Below are positions 37,937 to 46,731 of a stretch of DNA of 64,000 nucleotides, one piece after another (positions within the stretch are counted from its first letter, which is position 1; each line of letters starts with the position of its first letter). Below the pieces are notes generated by a model that was given only the letters and a program-made list of their open reading frames with translations, ran no database searches and had not been told where the DNA came from. The position numbers and the translations under genes were made by a program. The stretch covers positions 62,001-126,000 of the forward strand of contig NZ_JAJONA010000002.1 in assembly GCF_024699985.1 (NCBI RefSeq), read 5' to 3'. Source of the DNA: Phenylobacterium sp. J367. Its GTDB lineage: Bacteria > Pseudomonadota > Alphaproteobacteria > Caulobacterales > Caulobacteraceae.

Positions 37937-38044
37937 GCGAAACGCTCCAGCTGATAACGAGCCCCTAGCCGGCGATCGTTCGAAGGTTGTGCCGGGACAC
38001 CGTCTTGCCCGGGCGCGCGAAGGTCAAGTGTGAAAGGCCTCGCC

Positions 38045-38166
38045 CTACTCGCCAGCCGCTGGCCGGTGCTGATTGGGCCGCGGTCGCGCTCGTGATCGGG
38101 TGCCTGCTTCATCCGGGCAGCAAGCGCTTCTTTTCTTGGGGTGGGCGACGTGCTCCTGGTCTTCGC
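38045..38166 (+). pseudogene. remnant of an Mrp subunit 3' segment
   Basis: Aligns with 36343-36445, the loop after the last helix of the third antiporter-like gene (shared words CTGGCCGGT, TGATTGGG, CTGCTTCATCC, GACGTGCT), then joins the TTCGCCTAG end seen in TauE. Frame is not maintained. A fragment left by a rearrangement. Confidence 0.55.
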
Positions 38167-39171
38167 CTAGGGGCGCGGTGTGTCTTGGGGCGTCAACACC
38201 CGGACGGCGCGGGGGCGGATCGTGAAGATCACCGGCGTCTGAGTCACGATCTCCCCGTCCAGACTTACGGGATGGACGCGCCGGGTGTGTACTTCGAACC
38301 GGGTGCAGGCGCCCACGCGCACCTGCGCGGCGAGCCCCTGCCGGCCGTGGCGGATCTTCGGCGCTATCAACAGGAGGCGAAGGAGGTCCGAGGCTTCCAG
38401 GCTGTAGAGATCGAGCTGCCCGTCGTCGATCTGCGCCCTCGCCTCCACAGGCGTCCCGCCGCCATAGTAACGCCCGTTGCCAACGGAAATCTGAAATGTC
38501 TTCACTTCGACGTTCCACCCGGCGCCGCGAATGCGCGCTGTGAAGGGCCGAACCTTCGTGAGGGCTTGCAGCGCGGCTAGGCCGTACGCCGCAGGCCCCA
38601 GCAACTTCTTCACCTTCGGGTGGACCAACTGCGTCACCAGCGCCGCCAAGCCGATACTGGCGACGTTGAAGAAGGCGTGGCCGTTGGCGATCCCGACATC
38701 GATCTCCCTGATCTGACCGGATTTCAGCAGATCAACTGCGCGGGCCAGATCTGTGGGTATTCCGAGGGTGCGGGCCAGGTCATTCGCCGACCCGGTCGGC
38801 AAGATGAGAAGCGGCAGACCCGTGTCGATCAGCGGCTGAGCGACCGCGTTCAGCGTGCCGTCGCCGCCCGCCACCGCGACAGCGTCCACGAGATGCCGGC
38901 GTGTGTGAATGCGCTGACCGAGCGTCCAGTCACGATCCAGGGGCACGGTTTCGAACGAGTAGCCGCCCTCTTTCAGGGCGGCCTTCGCCGCCCCCAGGCC
39001 CTCGCGCCCGCGCCTCGACTGCTGGTTGGCGATCAGGAGCACGTGGCGCCTCGGCCGTCGCGTGGTGACACCGCCTAAAGCGCAATCCTCCACGGCGGCG
39101 GTTAAGCGCCCGGGAAACCGATCCCGGGGCGGCGCCTGACGGCAGGCCCACTGGCGGGAGAACGGCGACAT
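38167..39171 (-). CDS. diacylglycerol/lipid kinase (YegS/DAGK family)
   Basis: 334 aa; ATG 39171 overlaps the BI-1 stop (ATGA). DAGK catalytic loop VAGGDGTLNAVAQPLI and the substrate-loop LPTGSANDLARTLG are both present; HVLLIANQQSRRG is the N-terminal nucleotide-binding strand. The C-terminal beta domain has VSLDGEIV. Intact. Soluble; probably phosphorylates a membrane lipid. Operon: DUF465-like, BI-1, lipid kinase. Confidence 0.88.
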   Translation of the reverse strand: MSPFSRQWACRQAPPRDRFPGRLTAAVEDCALGGVTTRRPRRHVLLIANQQSRRGREGLGAAKAALKEGGYSFETVPLDRDWTLGQRIHTRRHLVDAVAVAGGDGTLNAVAQPLIDTGLPLLILPTGSANDLARTLGIPTDLARAVDLLKSGQIREIDVGIANGHAFFNVASIGLAALVTQLVHPKVKKLLGPAAYGLAALQALTKVRPFTARIRGAGWNVEVKTFQISVGNGRYYGGGTPVEARAQIDDGQLDLYSLEASDLLRLLLIAPKIRHGRQGLAAQVRVGACTRFEVHTRRVHPVSLDGEIVTQTPVIFTIRPRAVRVLTPQDTPRP

Positions 39172-39920
39172 CAGCGCCGCTGCCCAAAGAGCGCCAGGAG
39201 AAACTGGAACATGTTGATGAAGTTCAGATACAGGCTGAGCGCGCCGTAATTGGTCGTCACCGAGCGGGCGGCCTCGTCGCCGCCGAGTTCGTAGTACGCG
39301 AGCTTGAGGCGCTGTGTGTCGTAAGCGGTGAGGCCGGCAAAGATCAGAACCCCCAGCGCACTGACGGCGAAACCGACCGCCGACGACTGCAGGAATAGAT
39401 TGACCAAGCTGGCGATGATCAAGCCGATCACGCCCATGATCAGGAAGCTCCCGAAACCAGTCAGGTCCTTTTTGGTGGTGTAGCCGACGAGGCTCAGGCC
39501 CCCGAAAGCGGCGGCGGTGACGAGGAAGGTCGTGACGAGACTCTGACCTGTGTAGGTGAGTGCGAGGACGCCCAACGAAAGGCCGACAAGCGTGACGATC
39601 GTCCAATACAGCGCGCCGGCTCCCTTGGCGGCGGCCTTGCGCATGAAGAACGCCGCTCCCAGAAGGATGACGAGCGGCGCGAAGGCCACGATCATCCCAA
39701 GCGGGGTGTAGCCGCGCACCGCGCCAGCCTCCATGACGAACAGCGCGTCACGCAGCGGCGGCCAGCTGCTGGCGGCCCAGGCGGCTGCGGCCGAGGCGAG
39801 CAAGCCAAGGCCGAGCTTGTTGTAGACCCCCAGCATGTAGCTGCGCAGGCCCGCGTCCACGGAAGCGTCGAGCGCCAGGGTCTTCGTCCTCGCCTGGCGG
39901 TCGGAAGGAAAGGTTTGCAT
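39171..39920 (-). CDS. BAX inhibitor-1/YccA (YbhL-like) membrane protein
   Basis: 249 aa from ATG 39920, seven helices. YMLGVYNKLGLGLLASAAAA at the start, ALTYTGQSLVTTFLVTAAAF, GVLIFAGLTAYDTQRLKL and LSLYLNFINMFQFLLALFG are the UPF0005/BI-1 signature; the D in TAYDTQ is the pH-sensing Asp known from family structures. Calcium leak and pH response are known for relatives. Downstream of leader 6 and a DUF465-like ORF. Confidence 0.92.
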   Translation of the reverse strand: MQTFPSDRQARTKTLALDASVDAGLRSYMLGVYNKLGLGLLASAAAAWAASSWPPLRDALFVMEAGAVRGYTPLGMIVAFAPLVILLGAAFFMRKAAAKGAGALYWTIVTLVGLSLGVLALTYTGQSLVTTFLVTAAAFGGLSLVGYTTKKDLTGFGSFLIMGVIGLIIASLVNLFLQSSAVGFAVSALGVLIFAGLTAYDTQRLKLAYYELGGDEAARSVTTNYGALSLYLNFINMFQFLLALFGQRR

Positions 39921-39957
39921 GATCTATGTCTCGATTGGCGTTGAGTTGTTGAGGGTT

Positions 39958-39980
39958 GGCCCCGGCGCAGCGCCGGGGCC
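39958..39980 (-). terminator. GC hairpin before BI-1
   Basis: Stem GGCCCCGGCGC / GCGCCGGGGCC with a one-base centre, immediately after the DUF465-like stop and 38 nt before the BI-1 start. Same position as the hairpin before terC. No T run. Confidence 0.6.
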
Positions 39981-40177
39981 TATCGCCACTTGGCGGCATA
40001 GGCTTCGATTTCGAGCGCCACGAGCTTATCGGTAAGCTGCGATTTGCGTTCCTGAAGCCGTTGCAGCCTCTCGGTGCGACCCCTGCGGCGTTCCTCCGCG
40101 ATCGCGCCTCGCAGCTTGTTGATCTCGGCCCTCACACGGTTGGCGAGGTTCAGATGTCTCAAGGCAGTCCTCCTCAT
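39980..40177 (-). CDS. YdcH/DUF465-like small protein upstream of BI-1
   Basis: 65 aa from ATG 40177 (MRRTALRHLNLANRVRAEIN), or 75 aa from GTG 40207. Helix, then LQRLQERKSQLTDKLVALEI, the DUF465 C-terminal helix. Neither start has a good ribosome site; the GTG lies only 8 nt after the leader element. Confidence 0.6.
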   Translation of the reverse strand: MRRTALRHLNLANRVRAEINKLRGAIAEERRRGRTERLQRLQERKSQLTDKLVALEIEAYAAKWR

Positions 40178-40215
40178 GAAGAGGCTATCGCCCCGTGGCG
40201 CCAGCACTCCCGATG

Positions 40216-40263
40216 GGGACCGACATCACGATCGACCATCGATCGTCAGAGGGGCCCGGTCCC
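40216..40263 (-). promoter_or_regulatory. structured leader element 6
   Basis: Minus strand: GGGACC / GGTCCC perfect outer stem, GGGCCCCTCTG core (40257-40247), hairpin ACGATCGA/TCGATCGT, GATGTC (40227-40222). The cleanest copy. Upstream of the DUF465-like ORF, BI-1 and lipid kinase genes. Confidence 0.8.
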
Positions 40264-40542
40264 GCTCTCTTGATATCGGCGCGCCGAAGCTCCGGGCAAG
40301 ACACCGCAAGATGAAATCTGCTGAGAAGGCTGATTGCTTTCGCAAATGACAAAGCGATTTCAGAATTTGCCTTCGCTTGGGCGAAACAAACTTGTCGATG
40401 AGCATTCCAAATCTTGCACATGCGCACTTCTGAGCGGCGACGGTGAGAGCTCTCCCCATATCAGGTGAAGCTTGCCGCGGCCCGGGAACGACGGGCGCGC
40501 CTGTGGAGACAGGCGACTGCGGCCCACACCAAGGAGGACGCG
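40264..40542. other. intergenic region
   Basis: About 280 nt between divergent units. AT-richer at 40320-40430 where promoters for both directions should lie. No gene recognised. Confidence 0.35.
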
Positions 40543-41391
40543 ATGCCGTTCAAGGACATCTTACTCTACATCGACAGCTATCCAGAGCCTGTCACGCCGG
40601 AAGCGATTGATCAGGCCGTGCGTTTCGCCGGGGCGGTGGGCGGCGACCTGAGTGCGTTGGCCGTTCAGGTCGATCTTCGGGCCCCCAGCAGCTGGCTCGC
40701 CGATCACATGATTGGGCTCAGCGGGATGTGCGCCGAGCAGGAGAAGAAGAGCCTGGGCTATTGCGAAGACCGTGTGAGGCACTTCTCGGAAGCGCTGGCG
40801 AAGCAGAAGCGCAAAGGACAGGCTCAGATCATCAAGGCCGACATGTATCGTGTCGGCGAACATCTCGCCTATCACGCCCGCACCCGGGATCTGTGCCTGG
40901 TGCCGATCATGGAGCGGCTCGGAGACGAACGCTCTGTGGCCGAGTCCGTGATCTTCGGCTCTGGCCGTCCTGTGGTGGTTTACCGGCCAGGCGCGGCGAA
41001 CCTCATGGGCCGGGGACTGAGCACCATCGTCATCGCCTGGGATGGCAGCCGCGCCGCCGCGCGCGCCATGGCGGACGCCCTGCCGCTCCTACCCAAGGCC
41101 CGTGTGGTGCGCCTGGTGACCATCCTCAACGACAAGCCGGACGCCCGCGTCGGCATGAACGAGGACGCCCTGCGACACCTGAAGGCCCATGGCGTCGAGG
41201 CGCTCGCGGACGAAATCCCGAGCGATGGCCGCAAAGCCGGCGAAGCGATCGCCGAGTACGCGATCCGTCACAAGTCCGACCTGCTCGTCATGGGGGCTTA
41301 TGGTCGATCGAGACTTCGGGAGTTCGTCTTGGGCGGAGCAACCGAGTACATGTTGAGCGATCTCAGGGTCCCGCTCTTCCTGTCTCGTTAA
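40543..41391 (+). CDS. universal stress protein, two-domain
   Basis: 282 aa, ATG 40543 after AAGGAGGACG. First domain degenerate, ending VIFGSGRPVVVYRP; second domain TIVIAWDGSRAAARAMADAL and LLVMGAYGRSRLREFVLGGA with the ATP-binding G-x-x-G pattern. Intact. Convergent with the transglycosylase. Confidence 0.9.
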   Translation: MPFKDILLYIDSYPEPVTPEAIDQAVRFAGAVGGDLSALAVQVDLRAPSSWLADHMIGLSGMCAEQEKKSLGYCEDRVRHFSEALAKQKRKGQAQIIKADMYRVGEHLAYHARTRDLCLVPIMERLGDERSVAESVIFGSGRPVVVYRPGAANLMGRGLSTIVIAWDGSRAAARAMADALPLLPKARVVRLVTILNDKPDARVGMNEDALRHLKAHGVEALADEIPSDGRKAGEAIAEYAIRHKSDLLVMGAYGRSRLREFVLGGATEYMLSDLRVPLFLSR

Positions 41392-41465
41392 TCCAAGGGC
41401 CTGGCCTGCTGGCATCTCAGGACGGGGGGGACCTGCACGGCGGGCGCTTGAGCGCTGAGTCCGGT

Positions 41466-41999
41466 TCAACTGAACAAGACATGGCGGAATGGATGCGGGC
41501 GTACTCCTTGTGGCAACCCAAGGAAGCCGCGAGCATACCTTGCACACCGTAGCGATCGTGCATCTCCCGAAGGTAGGCCGTGCCCGCGAGCACGTTGTCC
41601 CGCACGTCAAACGGGTCGGCTCCAAGCCCGTAGCGCGCGCGCAGCTCGGCGTAGGTGCCGGGCATCACCTGCATCAGGCCGATCGTGTCGGCACGAGATA
41701 CGGTCGCGCCTGAAAGCGCCTCCACGCGCTTCAGGAGCGGGACACCACGCGGCAGGTAGCCACCATCGCCGAGGAACGCGGCCAGCGGTTCGGGCGGTTC
41801 AACCAGCACCGTCACTCCGGGCCGAACGCGATCATCGTCCAGCACGGCGTAGGGCCCGATCGACATGCTCGCCGAGGCGTTCCAGGCGAGCCGCGTGGGC
41901 AGCTCGATGGCGGTCGTGAGGGCGAGCAAGCCGCATGCGGCGGCGCCTGTTAAGAGCGCCGCCAGGCGAACGGCTTACGGGTCGGAAGGGTCGGGACAT
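41466..41999 (-). CDS. lytic transglycosylase (SLT domain), frameshifted, catalytic part incomplete
   Basis: Starts ATG 41999 with AGGAG; a signal-like segment (LAALLTGAAACGLLALTTA) is one frame away. SLT core: ADTIGLMQVMPGTYAELRAR and NVLAGTAYLREMHDRYGVQG. The expected catalytic Glu upstream of GLMQ is not seen, and the AAYNAG motif is blurred by another slip at about 41520. Short for the family. Either damaged sequence or a decaying gene. Confidence 0.6.
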
Positions 42000-42138
42000 G
42001 CATCGACACTCCTGCGCAGGAGCCATGTTCCACGACTGAGCCGAGCGATGCGGCGGCTTCGGCGCGGATCATACTTCAACCGCGAGCAGGTTGCGCCTGC
42101 TGCCCGGCTCGCGGGAGCACTGACGTGCAAGGCACAGG

Positions 42139-42475
42139 CCGATCGACCGGTTCCTCGAGGTCTTCACCCGTTACATCGACAGCGGGTTCGGGCTGGTCCA
42201 GGGCGAGGTCGCCTGGCTCGCCTCGCCTGGCCGGCGGCGCGGCCGTTGGCGCAGGGCGCGGAGCCGCTTCGATTGCCGGTGGCGCCTCGCGCGCCGGACC
42301 CACCGCAGGTGCGGCCGGAACCGGTGGCATGCCTCGCCCTGGAGGCGGATCTCCCGGCGGCTCTCCACCAGTCGGCGGCTCGGCTGTGCCTTCGCCGCTG
42401 CGTCAAATCTCCGTCCCGGGAGTCGGCCCCTCATCGCCACTCCGGTCCTCCTCGACTGAAGCGGCCGGGGAGAAA
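42139..42475 (+). pseudogene. trbL remnant (conjugative transfer)
   Basis: IDRFLEVFTRYIDSGFGLVQ then GEVAWLA is the start of TrbL/VirB6-like proteins. It is followed at once by a Gly/Ala/Pro-rich stretch (ASRAGPTAGAAGTGG) like the TrbL C-terminus, so all membrane helices are deleted. Confidence 0.65.
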
Positions 42476-42499
42476 GGTGGAACCCCGGCTCAGGCCAAA

Positions 42500-42735
42500 C
42501 GACGCGGCGGCTGCCGGGTCCAGCGACAAGCCTACAGACCAGAGCGCGCCGGGCTGGCCTATCCGTTCTTCTCCCTGGCGAAGTCGAGGCGTCGCGCCGA
42601 TTGACTTCCACGCCGGCGACGTCGCCATCCGCGTCGAGGCCGTGCCCCAGCACGGCATGGCGACCATCTGGGACGCCGACGTGCTCATCTGGGCGGCCTC
42701 GCAGATCGTCGAGGCGCGTGATCGCGGCGCCAAGC
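42500..42735 (+). pseudogene. replication initiator protein A remnant
   Basis: AGLAYPFFSLAKSRR and, one frame over, VAPIDFHAGDVAIRVEAVPQ, GMATIWDADVLIWAASQIVE. This is the RPA family (plasmid/ICE initiator) N-terminal part. Ends where an antisense usp remnant begins. Confidence 0.72.
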
Positions 42736-43008
42736 CGTGTCGCGGCTTCCAGCGCGCGACGCGAACAAGACGAAAAGTCGGTGTGGCGACGATTAGCGAG
42801 CGATAGGGATGTCGCGGCTTGCGTGTCGCGATGAGGACCGCAACGCTTGCTTGCCGGACCAAGTCGACCGTGGTCCCAAGTGTGTAATCTTTCGGACTGT
42901 CGAAGCTGGCGATGCCCGTGGCGATCAGGGCGCACCCGCGCTCGGCGGCAACGTTCTATGGTGTCCGGAACCGAACCGCTGACGATCAGAACCTGCGAGA
43001 AGCTGCGC
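42735..43008 (-). pseudogene. universal stress protein remnant
   Basis: Minus strand: RGCALIATGIASFDSPKDYT, LGTTVDLVRQASVAVLIATR and, after a slip, DFSSCSRRALEAATRLGA. It matches the domain junction of the tandem USP at 25999 (GTTVDRLAPQAEVPILIAKT, TDFSAYSANAL). Both ends are missing. Confidence 0.7.
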
Positions 43009-43273
43009 CCTGCCTAACGCCCGGTCCGAGCGGGAGGTCAGGTCGGAGGCTGTAGTACCGAGCTCGAGATTGCTCTGTTCTTTCCCATTTATCTGCCGCG
43101 GCGGCTCGAAGCGGTGCAGTTGTGTTCCTCAGGATCGCATGGCCGCTTGATCGCCCGCCCGGGCCGTCGAGTTCTTGCGCGGGGTCTATGCTGGTGGCGT
43201 GACAGTAACAGGACAGCACTGGACCGGACGACTGGACTGTAGTGCACCACCCGCGCGAACGGCCTGCCACAAT
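43009..43273. other. intergenic, no gene recognised
   Basis: About 265 nt between the usp remnant and the carbonic anhydrase stop. Open frames on both strands have no homology-like content. Confidence 0.35.
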
Positions 43274-43949
43274 TCAGGCAGTCAAGAACTCGACCTCGCC
43301 AGTCTCCATCGCGTACATCGCTCCGACGATCTTGATTTCTCCAGCCTGTTCCATCTCGGCCAGGATGACGCTTTCGGCACGCACCCGCTCGACGCCCAGC
43401 CTGACGTTCTGCTCGGCGACCCAGCGGACATAGTCGGTGTTTGCGCTGGTTCGGGCGCCTCCGAAGCCATCCGTTCTGAGCGTAGCTGGCCGGATCTTAG
43501 CCAGAAGCGCGGTGATGTGGCCCATCTGGACGCCATCAATGGCCCCCCATGACCGCACCGCAAAGCTCGTGACCCATGACGACCACGAGCTTGGCGCCCG
43601 CGACCTTGCAGGCGAACTCCATGCTGCCGAGGATGTCGACGTTGACGGTGTTGCCTGCCACTCGCGCCACGAACATGTCGCCTATGCCGCGGTCGAACAC
43701 ATCCTCCACCGGGATCCGCGGATCGAGACAGGACAGCACCACCGCCTTCGGATACTGACCGGCGACTGCGCGGCGGATCTGTTCGTTGTGGTTGCGGAGG
43801 GTCATCTCGCCACTCACAAAGCGATGGTTGCCCTCCGTGAGCAGGGCGATCACCCTGTCCGGCGTCAGGTTGGCTTGCTCTTCCTTGGTGAGGACCTCCT
43901 CGACAAGGCCCTGCTTTTCCACCTTCGCAATTTCGGATCCGGTCTGCAT
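43274..43949 (-). CDS. beta-carbonic anhydrase, one frameshift
   Basis: ATG 43949 with AGGGAG; 224 aa after removing one G from the six-G run at about 43546-43551 (CGAVMGGAIDGVQMG). Zinc ligands and dyad: SCLDPRIP (Cys, Asp-Arg) and GHELCGAV (His, Cys). IKIVGAMYAMETGEVEFL is the typical end. Cytoplasmic interconversion of CO2 and HCO3-. 15 nt downstream of the SulP gene, so one operon. Confidence 0.9.
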
Positions 43950-43964
43950 TGTTTTCTCCCTTGA

Positions 43965-45662
43965 TCAAGTCACCCTGACGGGGGCGATGGTGTTTCCATC
44001 CTCGCGAGCCGGCGGCCCGTGGCGTTTCAGCCAGTCGCTTACGGACTCCATGTCGGCGAACAGCATGTCCTCGCTGATCAGGTCAGGGACAATCTTCAGG
44101 TCCCGCAGCATGGCGAGGGGCTGTTCCTGAACGCCTGTGAGGGGCCACCTGAGCGCCCTTCTGGCGCAGGTCGAAGGCGACCTGCTCCAGTGCGTAAAGC
44201 CCTGATTGGTCGACATAGGGAACCTCTTCCATGCGGATCACCAGCAGCGCGGCGTTCGCGTCGACCGTGCTCGCCATCTCCTGGAACCGCGATGCGGAGC
44301 CGAAGAAGAGTGGTCCGTACATGTGCTTGATGTAGATTTGCCCTGCATGGGCGTCGAGTGCCTTCTCTTCGTCGGCCCAAGGCTGATCGGTGAGTTCGCC
44401 GACATGGGAGTTCGCCTCGGTCAGGTCGCTCATCTTCTTCATGAACAGAATGCTGGCCAGGACCACGCCGATCGCGACGGCATGGATGAGGTTTCCGAAC
44501 ACGGTCATACCCATGACGATGAGCAGCACGGCGGCGTCGGCACGGGGTATCCGGACGAGATGCCGGAAGCCCTTGTAGTCTATGATGGCGAGGCCAACGG
44601 GAATCAGGAGCCCGGAAAGAACGCTTAGGGGTATGTAGCCGACGAACCGGCCGAGCCCGAGGAGCACGGCCAGCAGGAACAGGCCATGCACAACGCCGGA
44701 CAGCCGCGTCGTCCCGCCCGCGTTGATGTTGACCACCGTTCCCTTCGTGGCACCGGCGCCTGGGATGCCGCCGAAGATCGCCGCGACGCTGTTCCCGATG
44801 CCTTGTCCGATCAGTTCGCGCCGGCTGTCATGCTTGGTCTTGGTGATGTTATCGGCGATCACTGAGGTCAGCAGGGGTCGATTGAACCGAGCAGTGCCAG
44901 GGTGACGCCGAACCCGATGATGAGCGGATAGTGCTCAGGCGACACCGAGAACATCTGGTCCAGCTGCAGCCCGGGAACGGCGCTGGGGATTGCACCCACA
45001 TTGGGCACGTCTAGGTCCGCGAAAACAGCGACCAACGTGCCCACCAGGAGGGCTACGAGCACGTTTGGCACCGCTTTGGTCACACGCGGGAACAGATAGT
45101 ACACCGCTACGGTGATCGCCCCCAGCATCACCGCGCTCCAGTTCACGGCGGCGATCGGTTCGGCAATGCGCGTGAAGACCTCCAGCGGCGATTTTGGCGA
45201 CGCGGAGCCAAGGAACGGCCAGATCTGGAGCACGATGATGATCAGCCCGACACCGCTCATGAACCCTGACACGACGGGATAGGGGAAGAACTTGACGTAC
45301 CTGCCGACGCCAACAAGTCCGAGCAGGATTTGCAGGACGCCGCCGCAAAGGAAAGCGAGCAGAGCGATCCCCAGTCCCGCCTCCACGCTGCCGGTCGTCG
45401 CGACAGCCGTCGCCACCACGGAGGCTGAGACGACGGTCATGGGTCCGGTCGGACCCGACGCTTGCGTACGGGTGCCGCCGAGTGCCGCCGCAGGGATTCC
45501 GAGCGCGATGGCGCCGTACAAGCCTGCGGCTGCGCCGAGCCCCGATTGCACACCGAATGCCAGCGCGAGCGGCAAAGCGATGACGCCGGCCACTAGCCCG
45601 CCGGACAGATCGCCCTTGAAATAGGCAAGCTTATAGCCTCCGGGCAGAGTGCGTCCCGGCAT
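43965..45662 (-). CDS. SulP-family anion (bicarbonate, BicA-like) transporter, two frameshifts
   Basis: ATG 45662 (MPGRTLPGGYKLAYFKGDLS). About 566 aa. LPLALAFGVQSGLGAAAGLY, TQASGPTGPMTVVSASVVAT, and across the first break (one C missing at about 44872-44876) LLGSIDPLLTSVIADNITKT. The STAS domain is C-terminal (YGPLFFGSASRFQEMAS, VPYVDQSGLYALE), with a second break at about 44140. The coupling to carbonic anhydrase suggests HCO3-; sulfate cannot be excluded. Confidence 0.87.
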
Positions 45663-45831
45663 GTTGGGGGGAGGCGATCATAGCTTCCTCGTTGAGCTTG
45701 CCGCCCGAAGGTCCGGTGCAGGCCGTCGACCCTGGTTGGTGCGCGATCAGGGTACGGTCACCCTAATTCCTTACGCTCGGGCACACCGCATGCGTATCAG
45801 GATGGCCTTGACGAACCGCAGCGTGCTTTCC
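45663..45831. other. gap between DUF465-like ORF and SulP gene
   Basis: About 170 nt; no hairpin comparable to those before terC and BI-1 was seen. Confidence 0.35.
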
Positions 45832-45993
45832 TTATGCGGGACATGGCGAGCAAAAACAATCCTTGGTCGCCAGTCGCTCCTTCTTGAGCCGAGACAGGCG
45901 CGTCTGATCGGGAAGCTTGCGGCTACCCTCTCTGCGGATTTCGCGATTTGATAGGCGGCGAGCAGCGATTAGCCGCTCAAAAAGACTGTTCAT
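45832..45993 (-). CDS. YdcH/DUF465-like mini-ORF upstream of SulP
   Basis: 53 aa from ATG 45993: MNSLFERLIAARRLSNREIR, then LPDQTRLSRLKKERLATKD, which is the DUF465 end pattern (PD...LKK.KL..KD). Short Cys-containing tail. 53 nt after leader element 7. Weak ribosome site. Easy to miss in automated annotation. Confidence 0.6.
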   Translation of the reverse strand: MNSLFERLIAARRLSNREIRREGSRKLPDQTRLSRLKKERLATKDCFCSPCPA

Positions 45994-46046
45994 AAAGGAT
46001 CGAAGCTCGCGAGCGCAAGTCGAAAGCGCCGGCGTGCGAGTTCGAC

Positions 46047-46099
46047 GCGGTCCGACACAGAAAGAGCTCTGAAGCTCTAACTAGAGGTGCCCGGTCCGC
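46047..46099 (-). promoter_or_regulatory. structured leader element 7 (diverged)
   Basis: Minus strand: GCGGACC / GGACCGC flanks, core GGGCACCTCTAG instead of GGGCCCCTCTG, hairpin AGAGCT/AGCTCT, then GTGTC. Same order and spacing as the other copies although the core has changed. Confidence 0.6.
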
Positions 46100-46107
46100 G
46101 GGGATCA

Positions 46108-46576
46108 ATTTGCTGCCGCGGCAGCGTTCGGGCTAATCGAAAGCCTGCCTTTCTTGCGACAGCCACAGCCTATCGAAGAAGTTGTGGTGGATCTGGGCGC
46201 AGCCCTCTGGTCAGTCGAGCGGTTTGCCAATGAACGGGCGCGCGCGTAGCTGTTGCCACGGGCGATGCTCCGTTGTGGAAGCGCCGTCGGGCGTGAGTGA
46301 GGCGTGGGACCGCATAGCCTGCGTAGGCTGAAAAAGCAGGGATCCGACTCCCATCCAATGCCCACCCGAAGGTTTCTCTGGGTCACACGGCTGATGCCGG
46401 TACCGGCGCGGAGCTGTCCTTCGACCCACAGCGCCAGCTCCCCTTTCACCGGCCCCGTCGCGCTTACCGCCGTCCAGAGTTGCACGTCGTCGTTGGCATG
46501 CGCGGGGCCGCCAAGAGCGCGACTGAGGCAGAAGTAATAGGCGCCCAGGAGCTGCAGTCAAGACTGCAAAGCGCAT
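46108..46576 (-). pseudogene. DUF2490-like outer-membrane protein remnant
   Basis: DDVQLWTAVSATGPVKGELA, then LWVEGQLRAG fits the start of DUF2490 barrels. A signal-like start (MRFAVLTAAPGRLLLLPQ) is in another frame, and EHRPWQQLRAR further on resembles its middle. Most of the barrel is missing. Confidence 0.45.
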
Positions 46577-46731
46577 GATCTATAAAGCTCATTGTATTTC
46601 ATTCATCTATCTATCTTGAATCGCATTGCGGATTTCCACTGCCGAGCCACCTTGAAGCAAGGCGAGCCATCCATGGCTCTAGCCTTCATACGGGGCGCTG
46701 AGAGGCCCCACATTGGAAGGAGCATTGCACC

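Noticed and set aside
42171..42935. 254-codon minus-strand frame across the trbL/repA remnants
   Set aside because: Mostly Arg-rich antisense sequence; only its first part overlaps the usp remnant, which is annotated separately.
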